A stretch of DNA of 64,000 nt from contig NZ_CP114288.1 of the NCBI RefSeq assembly GCF_027111335.1, positions 1 through 64,000 on the forward strand, in the 5' to 3' direction. The notes beneath the pieces are model-generated. The model saw only the letters and a program-made list of their open reading frames with translations. It did not search any database and was not told the DNA's origin. The translations under genes were made by a program, and so were the position numbers. The stretch comes from Flavobacterium aquiphilum. GTDB taxonomy: Bacteria; Bacteroidota; Bacteroidia; Flavobacteriales; Flavobacteriaceae. Positions 35,808 to 44,969 of the stretch are shown here, one piece after another. Each line of letters opens with the position of its first letter. Position 1 is the first letter of the stretch.

Positions 35808-38800
35808 ATGCTGAAAAAAGTATTGTTTTGGATAATTGTTTTATATGTTTCCGGGCTTCAAGCTCAGGATATACAGACCGCTTACGTTACCAAAAAAATT
35901 GCTTTCACGACCGATACCATTCATTTGGAATCGGTGAGTATCAATTCTTCTTTTTTCAAAATATTAGATTCCAAAGACCAAGTTGTTGACAGTACTTTGT
36001 ACCAAATCAACTTTCCCAAAGCTTATCTTTTATTCAAGAAAAAAAGCTTCTCACCCACTGATTCCTTAACGGTTCAATACCTGAAACTTCCCGATTTTTT
36101 AACTCAGGAATACACCATTTACGACAGTAGCAAAATCATTGACAACGAGGCTGGCAATCAGAATTTATATAAAATGGTGAACAATTCGGCACCAAAAAAC
36201 ATTCCTTTTGATGGCCTTGCTGCATCAGGAAGTCTTTCGAAAGGTATTTCGGTTGGGAACAATCAAAATGCTGTCGTCAATTCGAATCTGGATTTTCAAA
36301 TCACAGGAAAAATATCCAACAAAGTTAGCCTTCGGGCTTCCATCCGGGACACCAATATTCCAGTTCAGGAAGGCAGTTATTCGCAACGGCTGAATCAGTA
36401 CGACAACATTTTCATGGAACTTTTTACCGACAGCTGGAACATTCGCGGCGGCGATGTCTTCATCGGCAACAATACTACCCGATTTCTTTCTTTCAACAAA
36501 AAAATACAGGGATTATCGGCCACGGTCAATTTTGGGGATGACGACGAAAAGAAAACCAATGTTTTTGCATCGGGTGGGCTCGTTACCGGAAATTATGCCA
36601 GCAGTAATTTCAAAGGTCAGGAAGGAAACCAGGGTCCTTATAAATTGGTTGGAAAAAATGGTGAATTGTATGTTTTGGTCATCATTGGTTCGGAGCGGGT
36701 TTATGTCAATGGCGTTCTATTGAAAAGGGGCGAAAACTTTGATTACATTATCGATTACAATTCGGGGGAGATTGTGTTTACCCCACAATTCCCTATTACT
36801 TCCGAAATGCGAATTGTAGTTGAATACCAATATTCGGAGAACAATTACACGAGATTTATCACGTATGACGGCGGCAGTTTCACCGATAAAAAATGGAATT
36901 TTGGAGCTGCTTTATATTCAGAAAATGATTTAAAAAACCAACCCGTTCAGCAAAATCTTTCTAGTGAACAGGCACAGATTTTGGCGGAAGCCGGAGACAA
37001 CCCCAACAAAATGATTGCACCGTCAGCAATTCCCGATGCTTATGACGAAAAGAAAATTCAGTATAAAAAAACTATTCTCGGCACAGAAACCATCTATGAA
37101 TATTCCAAAAATCCAGACGACGAATTGTACAATGTTCAGTTTACATTGGTCGGTCAAGCCAAAGGAAATTACATACTGACCAATCCAACCAGTGTCGATA
37201 AAATTTTTGAATATGTTGCTCCTGCAAATGGAATCCCACAGGGAAATTACGAACCCGTAGTTCAATTAGTCGCTCCCGTAAAATCGCAGGTGGCAACTTT
37301 TTTTGGAAAATACAACCCTACGGAAAAAACGGTTGTCGATTTTGAACTAGCCGTTAGTAACAATGATAAAAATTTATTTTCTTCACTAGACGATAACAAC
37401 AATCGAGGATTGGCAAGCGAAATCAACGCCAAACAACGACTGTTATCCAAAAAATGGAATGTTGATGCTTTTCTAAATTACCAAGGCATACAGGCCAATT
37501 TCAAGCCTGTAGAGCGCATTAACAATATCGAGTTCTATCGCGATTGGAATATCAACACAGTTGCAACTGGAAACCAGAGTTTGTTGGGAACAGGTTTAAA
37601 TTTTAATTTGATTCAAAATGAAAACTCTAAAAATATGGCGACAGTCACCTACGCTTTTCAAAAACTTGATCTTTCCAATGCTTATTCGGGTATAAAAAAC
37701 AATCTCAATGCTCAATTAGAATTTTCCAATTGGAGCTTCAAAAATGACGGAAGCTATCTAAAAAGTGACGCTCTCGAAAACACTTCCAAATTCTTAAGAA
37801 ACTTTTCACACGTGCGTTACAATTCCCAGAAAAACTGGATTGGCAGCTCCATTCGTTTTGAGGACAATCAAGAAAAAAATAAGGCAACACAACAGTTCTC
37901 TGCCCTCAGCCAACGCTTTTCAGAATACGGAATTTACGCAGGACATGGCGACAGTACCAAAGTTTATGTTCAATTGGGATTTGTAAAAAGGGCAAATGAC
38001 AGCGTTCAAAACGGTTTGCTGCAAAGAGTAAATAGCTCAAACAGCTATAATTTACAAACCAAATTATTCAAGACTGAAACTCGTGACTTATTTTTATTTG
38101 TTAATTACAGACAATTGGACTACACCGATCCTGCGTTGAAAACAACCAATTCGCTTAATGCAAAAATGCAGTACAACGATCAGTTTTTTGACAAATTAAT
38201 TCAAAGCAATACCCTTTACCAAACTAATTCGGGTACGATGCCTTTTCAGAATTACACTTATGTGGAAGTTCCTGCTGGACAGGGAAAATACACTTGGAAC
38301 GATTACAATGGCAATGGAATAAAGGATCTGGAAGAATTCGAAATTGCCCCTTTTCCAGATTTAGCGACCTACACCCGAATCTTTTTACCAAACCAAATTT
38401 ACATCAAAACCAATCAAAATCGATTTTCACAGTCTTTTATAATCAATCCTATTATTTGGCAAAATAGCACTCCGTTCAAGAAAGCACTATCCTACTTTTA
38501 CATGCAGACATCCTTTATTATGGATCAAAAAGTTAAAAGCGACGGAGAACATTTGGCGCTTAATCCTTTTGAATCTTCAGGTGATATTTTGGGACTAATA
38601 AAAACCTTTACCAACAGTTTGTCGTTCAACCGAGGAAAAAGGAATCATTCGGTTACTTATACTTACACCAAAAACGAAACCCAAAACTTAGTTTCAATCG
38701 GTACTATTCAAAACAAAAACAGTTTTCATCAATTTCAATACCAACACTTATTACAAAAAAGCTGGCTTTTTGACGTCTTGGCAAAGTCCCTTCAAACTGC

Positions 38801-39239
38801 AACCGAATCCCAAACATTTGCAGAAAAAAATTACACAATTGAAGGCTACCTTTGGATTCCAAAAATCAGTTATCTTTTCTCAAAAAACCTCAGTTTGGAT
38901 ATTTTTTATGAACACAGCAAAAAGGAAAACCAAATCGGAAGTTTGGATGCTTTGACCCAAAACCGTTTTGGGACTTCGTTTAGTTATATCGGCACTTCAA
39001 AATTTAATATGAACGGAGAAATTTCCTTGTACGAAAATAACTTTACAGGTAATGAATTTTCCTCGGCAGGATATCAAATGCTCGAAGGCTTGCAAAGAGG
39101 TCAAAATGTAACCTGGAGGTCATTCGTACAAATGAATCTGACAAAGTTTTTGGATCTGAATTTTATTTACCAAGGTCGAAAAAGCGAAACCAGTAAAACG
39201 ATCCACAATGGAAGTGTAGAACTTCGGGCATATTTTTAA
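35808..39239 (+). CDS. Large (1143 aa) secreted beta-rich protein, probable outer-membrane barrel
   Basis: The protein has a signal peptide (about 1-20, SGLQAQ), an N-terminal beta region, and a conserved stretch GLAASGSLSKGISVGNNQNAV followed by GNGIKDLEEFEIAPFPD-like text and many strands with alternating aromatic residues to the end (SVELRAYF), as in outer-membrane barrels. A central GPYKLVGKNGELYVLVI...VIDYNSGEIVFTP segment recurs in large Bacteroidota surface proteins. It is shorter than SprA (over 2300 residues) and lacks its other parts, so I do not call it SprA. No function assigned. The Lys-rich repeat protein follows after 67 bp. Confidence 0.7.
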   Translation: MLKKVLFWIIVLYVSGLQAQDIQTAYVTKKIAFTTDTIHLESVSINSSFFKILDSKDQVVDSTLYQINFPKAYLLFKKKSFSPTDSLTVQYLKLPDFLTQEYTIYDSSKIIDNEAGNQNLYKMVNNSAPKNIPFDGLAASGSLSKGISVGNNQNAVVNSNLDFQITGKISNKVSLRASIRDTNIPVQEGSYSQRLNQYDNIFMELFTDSWNIRGGDVFIGNNTTRFLSFNKKIQGLSATVNFGDDDEKKTNVFASGGLVTGNYASSNFKGQEGNQGPYKLVGKNGELYVLVIIGSERVYVNGVLLKRGENFDYIIDYNSGEIVFTPQFPITSEMRIVVEYQYSENNYTRFITYDGGSFTDKKWNFGAALYSENDLKNQPVQQNLSSEQAQILAEAGDNPNKMIAPSAIPDAYDEKKIQYKKTILGTETIYEYSKNPDDELYNVQFTLVGQAKGNYILTNPTSVDKIFEYVAPANGIPQGNYEPVVQLVAPVKSQVATFFGKYNPTEKTVVDFELAVSNNDKNLFSSLDDNNNRGLASEINAKQRLLSKKWNVDAFLNYQGIQANFKPVERINNIEFYRDWNINTVATGNQSLLGTGLNFNLIQNENSKNMATVTYAFQKLDLSNAYSGIKNNLNAQLEFSNWSFKNDGSYLKSDALENTSKFLRNFSHVRYNSQKNWIGSSIRFEDNQEKNKATQQFSALSQRFSEYGIYAGHGDSTKVYVQLGFVKRANDSVQNGLLQRVNSSNSYNLQTKLFKTETRDLFLFVNYRQLDYTDPALKTTNSLNAKMQYNDQFFDKLIQSNTLYQTNSGTMPFQNYTYVEVPAGQGKYTWNDYNGNGIKDLEEFEIAPFPDLATYTRIFLPNQIYIKTNQNRFSQSFIINPIIWQNSTPFKKALSYFYMQTSFIMDQKVKSDGEHLALNPFESSGDILGLIKTFTNSLSFNRGKRNHSVTYTYTKNETQNLVSIGTIQNKNSFHQFQYQHLLQKSWLFDVLAKSLQTATESQTFAEKNYTIEGYLWIPKISYLFSKNLSLDIFYEHSKKENQIGSLDALTQNRFGTSFSYIGTSKFNMNGEISLYENNFTGNEFSSAGYQMLEGLQRGQNVTWRSFVQMNLTKFLDLNFIYQGRKSETSKTIHNGSVELRAYF

Positions 39240-39306
39240 CTAATTGTACTACACCAACATAAAAAATAATTTCGTACATTTAAGTCTAATCTAAAAACTT
39301 AACGTC

Positions 39307-39849
39307 ATGAAAAAATTATTGTTATTGAGTTTCTTGTTCATTGCATCAAATACTTTTTACGCACAAACAGCAAAAACTCAAGAAAAAACTGCTACTGAAA
39401 AAGCAACTAAAGAAACTAAAAAAACAACTGACAAAGCTAAAAAAGAAGCATCATCAGCAAAAAAAACCGCTGATAAAGCAACCAAAGATGCTGATGTAGC
39501 AAAAAAAGACGCTAAAAAAACAGCAGATAAAACTGTAAAAGAGTCGAAAGCATCTGCCGACAAAGCAACCAAAGATGCTGAAATGGCAAAAAAAGACGCT
39601 AAAAAAACAGCTGATAAAACAGTAAAAGAGTCGAAAGCATCTGCTGACAAAGCAAGCAAAGATGCTGAAATGACAAAAAAAGAAGCTAAAAAAACAGCGG
39701 ATAAAACAACAAAAGAAGCTGCCAAAGCCGCAGAAAAAAATACCGATAAAGTTACAGGTGAATACAATGGCAAAAAAGTATATACTGGTCCAAAAGGCGG
39801 TAAATACTATATCAATTCAAACGGAAACAAAACCTATATCAAACAATAA
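39307..39849 (+). CDS. Exported Lys/Ala-rich repeat protein with a C-terminal adaptor-like motif
   Basis: The 180-residue protein has a signal peptide (1-20, ending FYAQ), a highly charged helical region of near-perfect tandem repeats, and a C-terminal GPKGGKYYINSNGNKTYI. That ending resembles the PBCV-type basic adaptor domain found in other Bacteroidota proteins. Its strong positive charge suggests binding to acidic polymers (DNA, LPS or surface glycan); that is inference. Base use is A-rich because of Lys and Thr codons. Confidence 0.7.
   Translation: MKKLLLLSFLFIASNTFYAQTAKTQEKTATEKATKETKKTTDKAKKEASSAKKTADKATKDADVAKKDAKKTADKTVKESKASADKATKDAEMAKKDAKKTADKTVKESKASADKASKDAEMTKKEAKKTADKTTKEAAKAAEKNTDKVTGEYNGKKVYTGPKGGKYYINSNGNKTYIKQ
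39475..39735 (+). repeat. Three 87-bp (29-residue) tandem repeats within the Lys-rich gene
   Basis: Units begin KATKDADVA, KATKDAEMA and KASKDAEMT and continue KKDAKKTADKTVKESKASAD with growing divergence in the third. The first two differ by a few bases only, implying recent duplication and possible copy-number variation. Confidence 0.85.
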
Positions 39850-39874
39850 GATTTATTTTTCCAAAAACTGCAAT

Positions 39875-39903
39875 GGCTAGCCAATTTTGGTTAGCCTTTT
39901 TTA
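39875..39903 (+). terminator. Terminator after the Lys-rich gene
   Basis: GGCTAGCCAA and TTGGTTAGCC pair with one wobble and are followed by a T-run. Confidence 0.8.
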
Positions 39904-40035
39904 TTTACTATCGATTTTCAATAGTACTTTCGCATAGAAAATCTTAATTAAATAATCTTTTAGTAATACATTGCAAACATTAATGAAATAAGCATCCTTT
40001 ATTTTCGCCTTACAATTAAACTGTAAGATTTACAC

Positions 40036-41097
40036 ATGAATTTAGACTCCGAAAATAAAACAATTTTGATAGCCCCCTTGAATTGGGGATTGGGACATGC
40101 TACCCGTTGTATTCCAATTATTAAAGCATTACAGGAAAACAATTTTACACCAATTATTGCTTCGGATGGGATTGCCCTTGAGTTGCTTCGAAAAGAGTTT
40201 CCGTATTTAAAAACGCTTGAGCTTCCTTCCTATCAAATTGAATATGCCAAAAACGGAAAAAATTTCAAGTGGAAACTGATAAAGAGCCTTCCAAAAATGA
40301 TTGAAGCCATTAGGGAAGAAAAAAGAATCGTTAAAAAATGGATTCAGAAATATGAAATTCACGGCATCATATCTGACAACCGCTTGGGAGTTTTCAGTAA
40401 AAAAGTTCCTTCCGTTTTTATCACTCATCAACTGAATGTCCTTACTGGAAACACAACTTGGATTACTAGTAAATTACACCAAAATATAATCAAAAAATAC
40501 AATTCCTGCTGGGTACCAGACGTAAATGAACCTTTAAACCTAACCGGAAAATTGGGACATTTAGAAAACAATTCCCTAAATTTAAGTTATTTGGGACCTT
40601 TGAGCCGTATGCACAAAATGGCATTACCCATACAATATGACCTTATGATCGTTTTATCAGGACCAGAGCCTCAACGCGGATTACTTGAAGCCCATCTTTC
40701 CGAAGAAGTAAAACGTTTTGACGGGAAAGTGGTTTTCATAAAAGGAATTATCGAAAAGGAACAAAAGAAAGAGCAGATTGGCAATGTGACCTATTACAAT
40801 TTCATGAAAACACGCCAATTGGAACAAACCTTCAACGAGAGCAAAAAAGTGCTTTGCCGTTCCGGTTACACGACAATTATGGATTTGGTAAAACTTAATA
40901 AAAAAGCTTTTTTTATTCCAACTCCCGGGCAATATGAGCAAATTTATCTGGCTGAAAAATTACAAAATGACGGCTTGGTACCTTATGCCACACAAGAGGA
41001 ATTCAGAATTGAAAACTTATCAAAAATGGAAGAATACAAAGGTCTTTCCGTAATCGAAACAACAGTAAATTGGGAAGAGTTGTTCAAGGTATTTTAA
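40036..41097 (+). CDS. MurG-like (GT28-type) glycosyltransferase
   Basis: The 353-residue protein begins TILIAPLNWGLGHATRCIPI, the glycine-rich GT-B start, and has a C-terminal donor-site motif around CRSGYTTIMDLVKLNKKAFFIPTPGQYEQIYLAEKL, matching MurG/GT28 family enzymes that use UDP-sugars. It is not MurG itself (no dcw neighbours and different motifs). It lies alone between the Lys-rich gene and a convergent DUF481 gene. Substrate unknown. Confidence 0.8.
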   Translation: MNLDSENKTILIAPLNWGLGHATRCIPIIKALQENNFTPIIASDGIALELLRKEFPYLKTLELPSYQIEYAKNGKNFKWKLIKSLPKMIEAIREEKRIVKKWIQKYEIHGIISDNRLGVFSKKVPSVFITHQLNVLTGNTTWITSKLHQNIIKKYNSCWVPDVNEPLNLTGKLGHLENNSLNLSYLGPLSRMHKMALPIQYDLMIVLSGPEPQRGLLEAHLSEEVKRFDGKVVFIKGIIEKEQKKEQIGNVTYYNFMKTRQLEQTFNESKKVLCRSGYTTIMDLVKLNKKAFFIPTPGQYEQIYLAEKLQNDGLVPYATQEEFRIENLSKMEEYKGLSVIETTVNWEELFKVF

Positions 41098-41113
41098 AAA
41101 ATTTTGATTAGAA

Positions 41114-42124
41114 TCAATGCTTTAATTTCCAACCAAAACCCATCGAATAAACATAATCCCATTTTGCAGCATTTTGAGAAGGCTGATTGTCGAAATTTCC
41201 GTTGACAGATGATTTTATGTAAAAATCGAATGGTAAATCATATTTGAATGAAAAATCAATATCGGTTCTAAACCTGCCCTTTTCAGACAAACTCGGAAAC
41301 ATTAAAACTGAAGTACTTATGTCAATGTCCTTTACATTAAACATATTGAATTGAGTGATAAAAACCCCCTCAAATGAATTTTTGTCGGTAGACGGATCAT
41401 AGTATTTTTCAATATTGTAGGTCAAACCTCCACCAACCAAAAAGTACAGTTTATTATTTCTAACCAAATAATTCCCCATCCCGAAACTTGGACTATATCT
41501 ACCTTTTATCGATTGGCTTGTATTGGACAAATAGGAAAAATTCGAATTAAAAAACCAATTATCTCTGTAATATTTTTTGGTGTCCAAATCCAATTCAATC
41601 CTTTGAATATCTTCCACATTATCCTGAACCGTATTCAATTCATCATACTTAACGGTATGAATCCATTTCTCACTAATGTAATTCATTTGCAATGCAAAAG
41701 TCAGTTGCTGACTGTTATTGGTCTTGGCAAAATTATACCCAAAATCAAATGAACCGGTAAAATGTTTCCAAAAGCCATTTTCAATTTTATTCAAACTGAC
41801 TATTTTGCTAATCCGTACATCCTGAATCGTGTCACCATAACTAATTGTAACTTCATTGTCTTTATTTGATTTTAACGTGCCGTAAAAGCTACTCCCATCC
41901 ACTAAATAAATGGAATAATGATTCACCAAAATCATTTTTACCACTTTGTCAAATTCAATTTTAAAATCCTGATCACTGTATTTAGTTTCGGCAATCAATA
42001 TATTGTTCGACATACTTTTTACCTCCCCGACCATCATTTCCTTGTTTTTAAAATACAGGGTATCTTTTTGGCCATAAAGTCCAATCCAAAACAGTAATAA
42101 GAAAGTAAGTGGAAAACATTTCAT
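41114..42124 (-). CDS. DUF481 outer-membrane protein
   Basis: The 336-residue protein has a signal peptide (about 1-18, GLYGQ), a beta-rich N-terminal part (KNKEMMVGEVKSM, an SM-like or LSM-like fold) and a DUF481 barrel starting SFDFGYNFAKTNN and ending FGWKLKH. DUF481 proteins are predicted outer-membrane barrels; role unknown. It lies downstream of phoU but a terminator separates them. Confidence 0.82.
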   Translation of the reverse strand: MKCFPLTFLLLFWIGLYGQKDTLYFKNKEMMVGEVKSMSNNILIAETKYSDQDFKIEFDKVVKMILVNHYSIYLVDGSSFYGTLKSNKDNEVTISYGDTIQDVRISKIVSLNKIENGFWKHFTGSFDFGYNFAKTNNSQQLTFALQMNYISEKWIHTVKYDELNTVQDNVEDIQRIELDLDTKKYYRDNWFFNSNFSYLSNTSQSIKGRYSPSFGMGNYLVRNNKLYFLVGGGLTYNIEKYYDPSTDKNSFEGVFITQFNMFNVKDIDISTSVLMFPSLSEKGRFRTDIDFSFKYDLPFDFYIKSSVNGNFDNQPSQNAAKWDYVYSMGFGWKLKH

Positions 42125-42252
42125 AAAGCCCGGATGAAGGTCAAAGTATAAAGTTATGCAATTGGGTTTAAAATAAAAATATTTCTTACTTGCTATCAGA
42201 CTTAACTGGTTTTAAAAACCTGTTAAGTCACAAACTTGTAACTCATAAAAAC

Positions 42253-42286
42253 AAAAAAAGCCGAAACCAATTGAGTTCCGACTTTT
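42253..42286 (-). terminator. Terminator of the pst-phoU unit
   Basis: On the minus strand AAAAGTCGGAA and TTTCGGCTTTT form an 11-pair stem with two G-U pairs, followed by more T. It marks the end of transcription after phoU. Confidence 0.75.
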
Positions 42287-42315
42287 ACGATTTAATATTT
42301 ATGTTCTAAAAAAAA

Positions 42316-42996
42316 TTATTCTCCAGACAATATATCATCTAATTTGTCGTGTTTGATAATTTTGGCGTTAACCGTAAAATAAACGTATTCAGCAATATTA
42401 GTACAATGTTCAGAAATACGTTCCAAATGTTTCAGAACAATTACCAAATTGGTTCCCGATACTACAGCTTTGGAATTCACCTTCATTTCATTGATAATCC
42501 CGTGAATGGCTTCCTCACAGCTATTTTTGATGTCTTTGTTGAAAACAAAAATCTCACCTGTTGCCTTACCATCTTGCGCAATAAAACATTCGTTGGTTTT
42601 AATAGTAATTGCTTCAACTTGTCTGGCAATATCAGCGATTTCGAATTTTTCGATCAAATCGTGTTTTTCTTTTATGCTCTTTGCTTTTTTTACGATGCTG
42701 ATTGACAAATCACCAATTCGTTCAATTTCATTGCTAATTTGCATTGCCGACATAATAAAACGCAAATCTGTAGCTACAGGTTGTTTCAATGCAAAGATAC
42801 TTTGGCAAATCTCATCAATTTTGACATCTAATTTATCAATTTTAGCCTCCGTTTTTTTGATAGCTTTCCCTTCAGCAGTCTCCGGTTCCTGTAAAAGTAT
42901 TTTCACTGCTTCGCTGACCTGTCCTTCTGCCAACTTCCCTATTTTCTTTATAATACTTTTTAAATTAGCTAATTCCATTTCGAAATATGTACTCAT
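42316..42996 (-). CDS. phoU: Phosphate transport regulator PhoU
   Basis: The 226-residue all-helical protein has two PhoU repeats with the metal-cluster pattern ERIGDLSISI (first) and ERISEHCTNIAEYV (second). PhoU couples the Pst transporter state to PhoR, keeping the Pho regulon off when phosphate is plentiful. It is the last gene of the pst set, 90 bp after pstB. Confidence 0.95.
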   Translation of the reverse strand: MSTYFEMELANLKSIIKKIGKLAEGQVSEAVKILLQEPETAEGKAIKKTEAKIDKLDVKIDEICQSIFALKQPVATDLRFIMSAMQISNEIERIGDLSISIVKKAKSIKEKHDLIEKFEIADIARQVEAITIKTNECFIAQDGKATGEIFVFNKDIKNSCEEAIHGIINEMKVNSKAVVSGTNLVIVLKHLERISEHCTNIAEYVYFTVNAKIIKHDKLDDILSGE

Positions 42997-43086
42997 CTTT
43001 TTTTATTTAAAAATTTAATGATTTGAAGATTAAAAGATACAAAGAATTAAACAATTTTACAATCTTTAAATCTTTCAATGCCTTTT

Positions 43087-43845
43087 TTATCCAAATCTTC
43101 CAGTAATATAATCCTCAGTCTGTTTTTGAGTAGGTTTTGTAAAAATAGAATTAGTTTTTCCCATTTCTATTAAATTTCCCATATAAAAAAAGGCCGTATG
43201 ATCACTCGTTCTGGCTGCTTGCTGCATATTGTGAGTTACGATAATGATGGTATATTCCTCTTTTAATTCGTGTATCAACTCCTCAATCTTTGAAGTCGAA
43301 ATAGGATCCAAGGCACTCGCCGGCTCATCCATCAAAATAATATCAGGGCTTACCGCCAATGTTCTTCCGATACACAAACGTTGTTGCTGCCCCCCGGAAA
43401 GCCCCAACGCCGAATCATTTAAACGGTCTTTTAACTCATCCCAAATTGCTGCTTGACGCAAAGATCTTTCTACAATCTCGTCCAATTGTGATTTGTCGTT
43501 TATACCATTGATACGAGGCCCGTAAGCAATATTTTCATAAATAGATTTCGGAAATGGGTTTGACTTTTGAAAAACCATTCCAATCTTTTTACGGATATTA
43601 ACCACGTCCACATTTTTATCATAGATATCAATGCCTTCCACAAGCATTTCCCCCGAGATAGAAACATTGGGTATCAAATCATTCATTCTGTTAATACATC
43701 TCAAAAAAGTAGATTTTCCACAACCCGATGGACCAATAAGAGCGGTCACTTTATTGGCTGGAATATCCATCGTGATTTCATTCAACGCCTTTTTTTCACC
43801 ATAATGTAATGACAACTCATTAACTTTTATCTTTATATCTTTCAT
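43087..43845 (-). CDS. pstB: Phosphate ABC transporter ATPase PstB
   Basis: The 252-residue ATPase has Walker [10 protein letters not shown] (38-46), the signature LSGGQQQR and Walker [22 protein letters not shown] and [14 protein letters not shown] identify the phosphate-specific branch. It powers phosphate import with PstA/PstC. A gap of 177 bp separates it from pstA. Confidence 0.97.
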   Translation of the reverse strand: MKDIKIKVNELSLHYGEKKALNEITMDIPANKVTALIGPSGCGKSTFLRCINRMNDLIPNVSISGEMLVEGIDIYDKNVDVVNIRKKIGMVFQKSNPFPKSIYENIAYGPRINGINDKSQLDEIVERSLRQAAIWDELKDRLNDSALGLSGGQQQRLCIGRTLAVSPDIILMDEPASALDPISTSKIEELIHELKEEYTIIIVTHNMQQAARTSDHTAFFYMGNLIEMGKTNSIFTKPTQKQTEDYITGRFG

Positions 43846-44022
43846 GCGTACTTCTTATATCAATTAAGGCTTCCTTTTTCTTAAAAACCTAAGTCTGATT
43901 ATTAAATAATTTAAAATCAATTAATTATTCTTGTTTTTTTTAGCGACAGACTAGACAAACTTTGCTTTGCCTGTTCGTCTAACAGACTCGAATCACAGAT
44001 TAATCATCTAAATCCTGAAATC

Positions 44023-44967
44023 TTACTTCGCTTTTCTTCTGATTCTTGATCTGATAATTACGGCAACTACATTTAATGACAAAGTCAAAACCAACAATAC
44101 CAAAGTTGTAGCAAACTGTATTGGCATAGTTTTCTCCACGTCCGAGGATTGAGTTGACATAATATAAATATGGTAACCTAAATTCATAAACTGGTCGCTC
44201 AAAGAACCTGGAAGCGTAGCCAAATAATAAGCTGCTCCTGTAAACAATATTGGCGCTACCTCTCCGGCTCCCCTGCTCACGGCAAGAATTGTTCCTGTCA
44301 TAATTCCGGAAATAGACTCCGGAAGCACTACTTTTCTAATAGTTTGCCATTTGGTTGCCCCAAGTGCCAAACTCGCTTCTCTCATTTCGCGTGGAATGGT
44401 TTTAAGGGATTCTTCAACCGAAACAATGATAACCGGCAAAGTCAACAAAGACATTGTTAAGCTCGCCCAAAGAATATTAGGTTGTCCCCATCTCAATTCA
44501 CCTCCATTAAAAACAGTATCGGCACCAGCTCCTACGAACTGGATAAAAAACCCAAGTCCAAAAAGCCCAAAAATAATCGATGGTACCACCGCTAATGTAC
44601 GAACCGAAAATCGGACCGCTGCCGCAAATTTAGATTTCTCACTGGCATATTCGGTTAAATAAAGTGCCGTAATGGTACCGAAAGGGACTGCCGCAATAGA
44701 CATTACAATCACCAAAATAAAAGTACCAATTAAGGCCGGAAAAATTCCCCCTTCGGTCATTCCATTAGTTGGAAACGTTGAAATAAATTCCCAGGAAAAC
44801 TTACTTTTCCCTTCGTAAACAATAATTCCCAAAATAATAAAAAGAACAGCAATAATAAGAATTACGGCCAATTGGGTAATCCCCATAAAAATCTTTCCTT
44901 TTATTTCTGAAGCACTTTTTTTACCCGAAAAAAATTGACTTTCTGATTCGTTTAAAACTTTGTCCAT
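44023..44967 (-). CDS. pstA: Phosphate ABC transporter permease PstA
   Basis: The 314-residue permease has six membrane segments and the BPD_transp_1 EAA-type loop REASLALGATKWQTIRKVVLP that contacts PstB. It forms the channel with PstC, whose stop is 2 bp upstream. Family-typical length. The N-terminal 25 residues are cytosolic. Confidence 0.95.
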   Translation of the reverse strand: MDKVLNESESQFFSGKKSASEIKGKIFMGITQLAVILIIAVLFIILGIIVYEGKSKFSWEFISTFPTNGMTEGGIFPALIGTFILVIVMSIAAVPFGTITALYLTEYASEKSKFAAAVRFSVRTLAVVPSIIFGLFGLGFFIQFVGAGADTVFNGGELRWGQPNILWASLTMSLLTLPVIIVSVEESLKTIPREMREASLALGATKWQTIRKVVLPESISGIMTGTILAVSRGAGEVAPILFTGAAYYLATLPGSLSDQFMNLGYHIYIMSTQSSDVEKTMPIQFATTLVLLVLTLSLNVVAVIIRSRIRRKAK

Positions 44968-44969
44968 AA

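Noticed and set aside
35808..39239. Calling the large envelope protein SprA
   Set aside because: It is about half of SprA's length and the similarity is confined to general Bacteroidota surface-protein patterns.
39378..39773. 131-codon minus-strand frame with Ser/Ala/Phe repeats
   Set aside because: It is the antisense shadow of the Lys-rich tandem repeats and has the expected mirror repeat.
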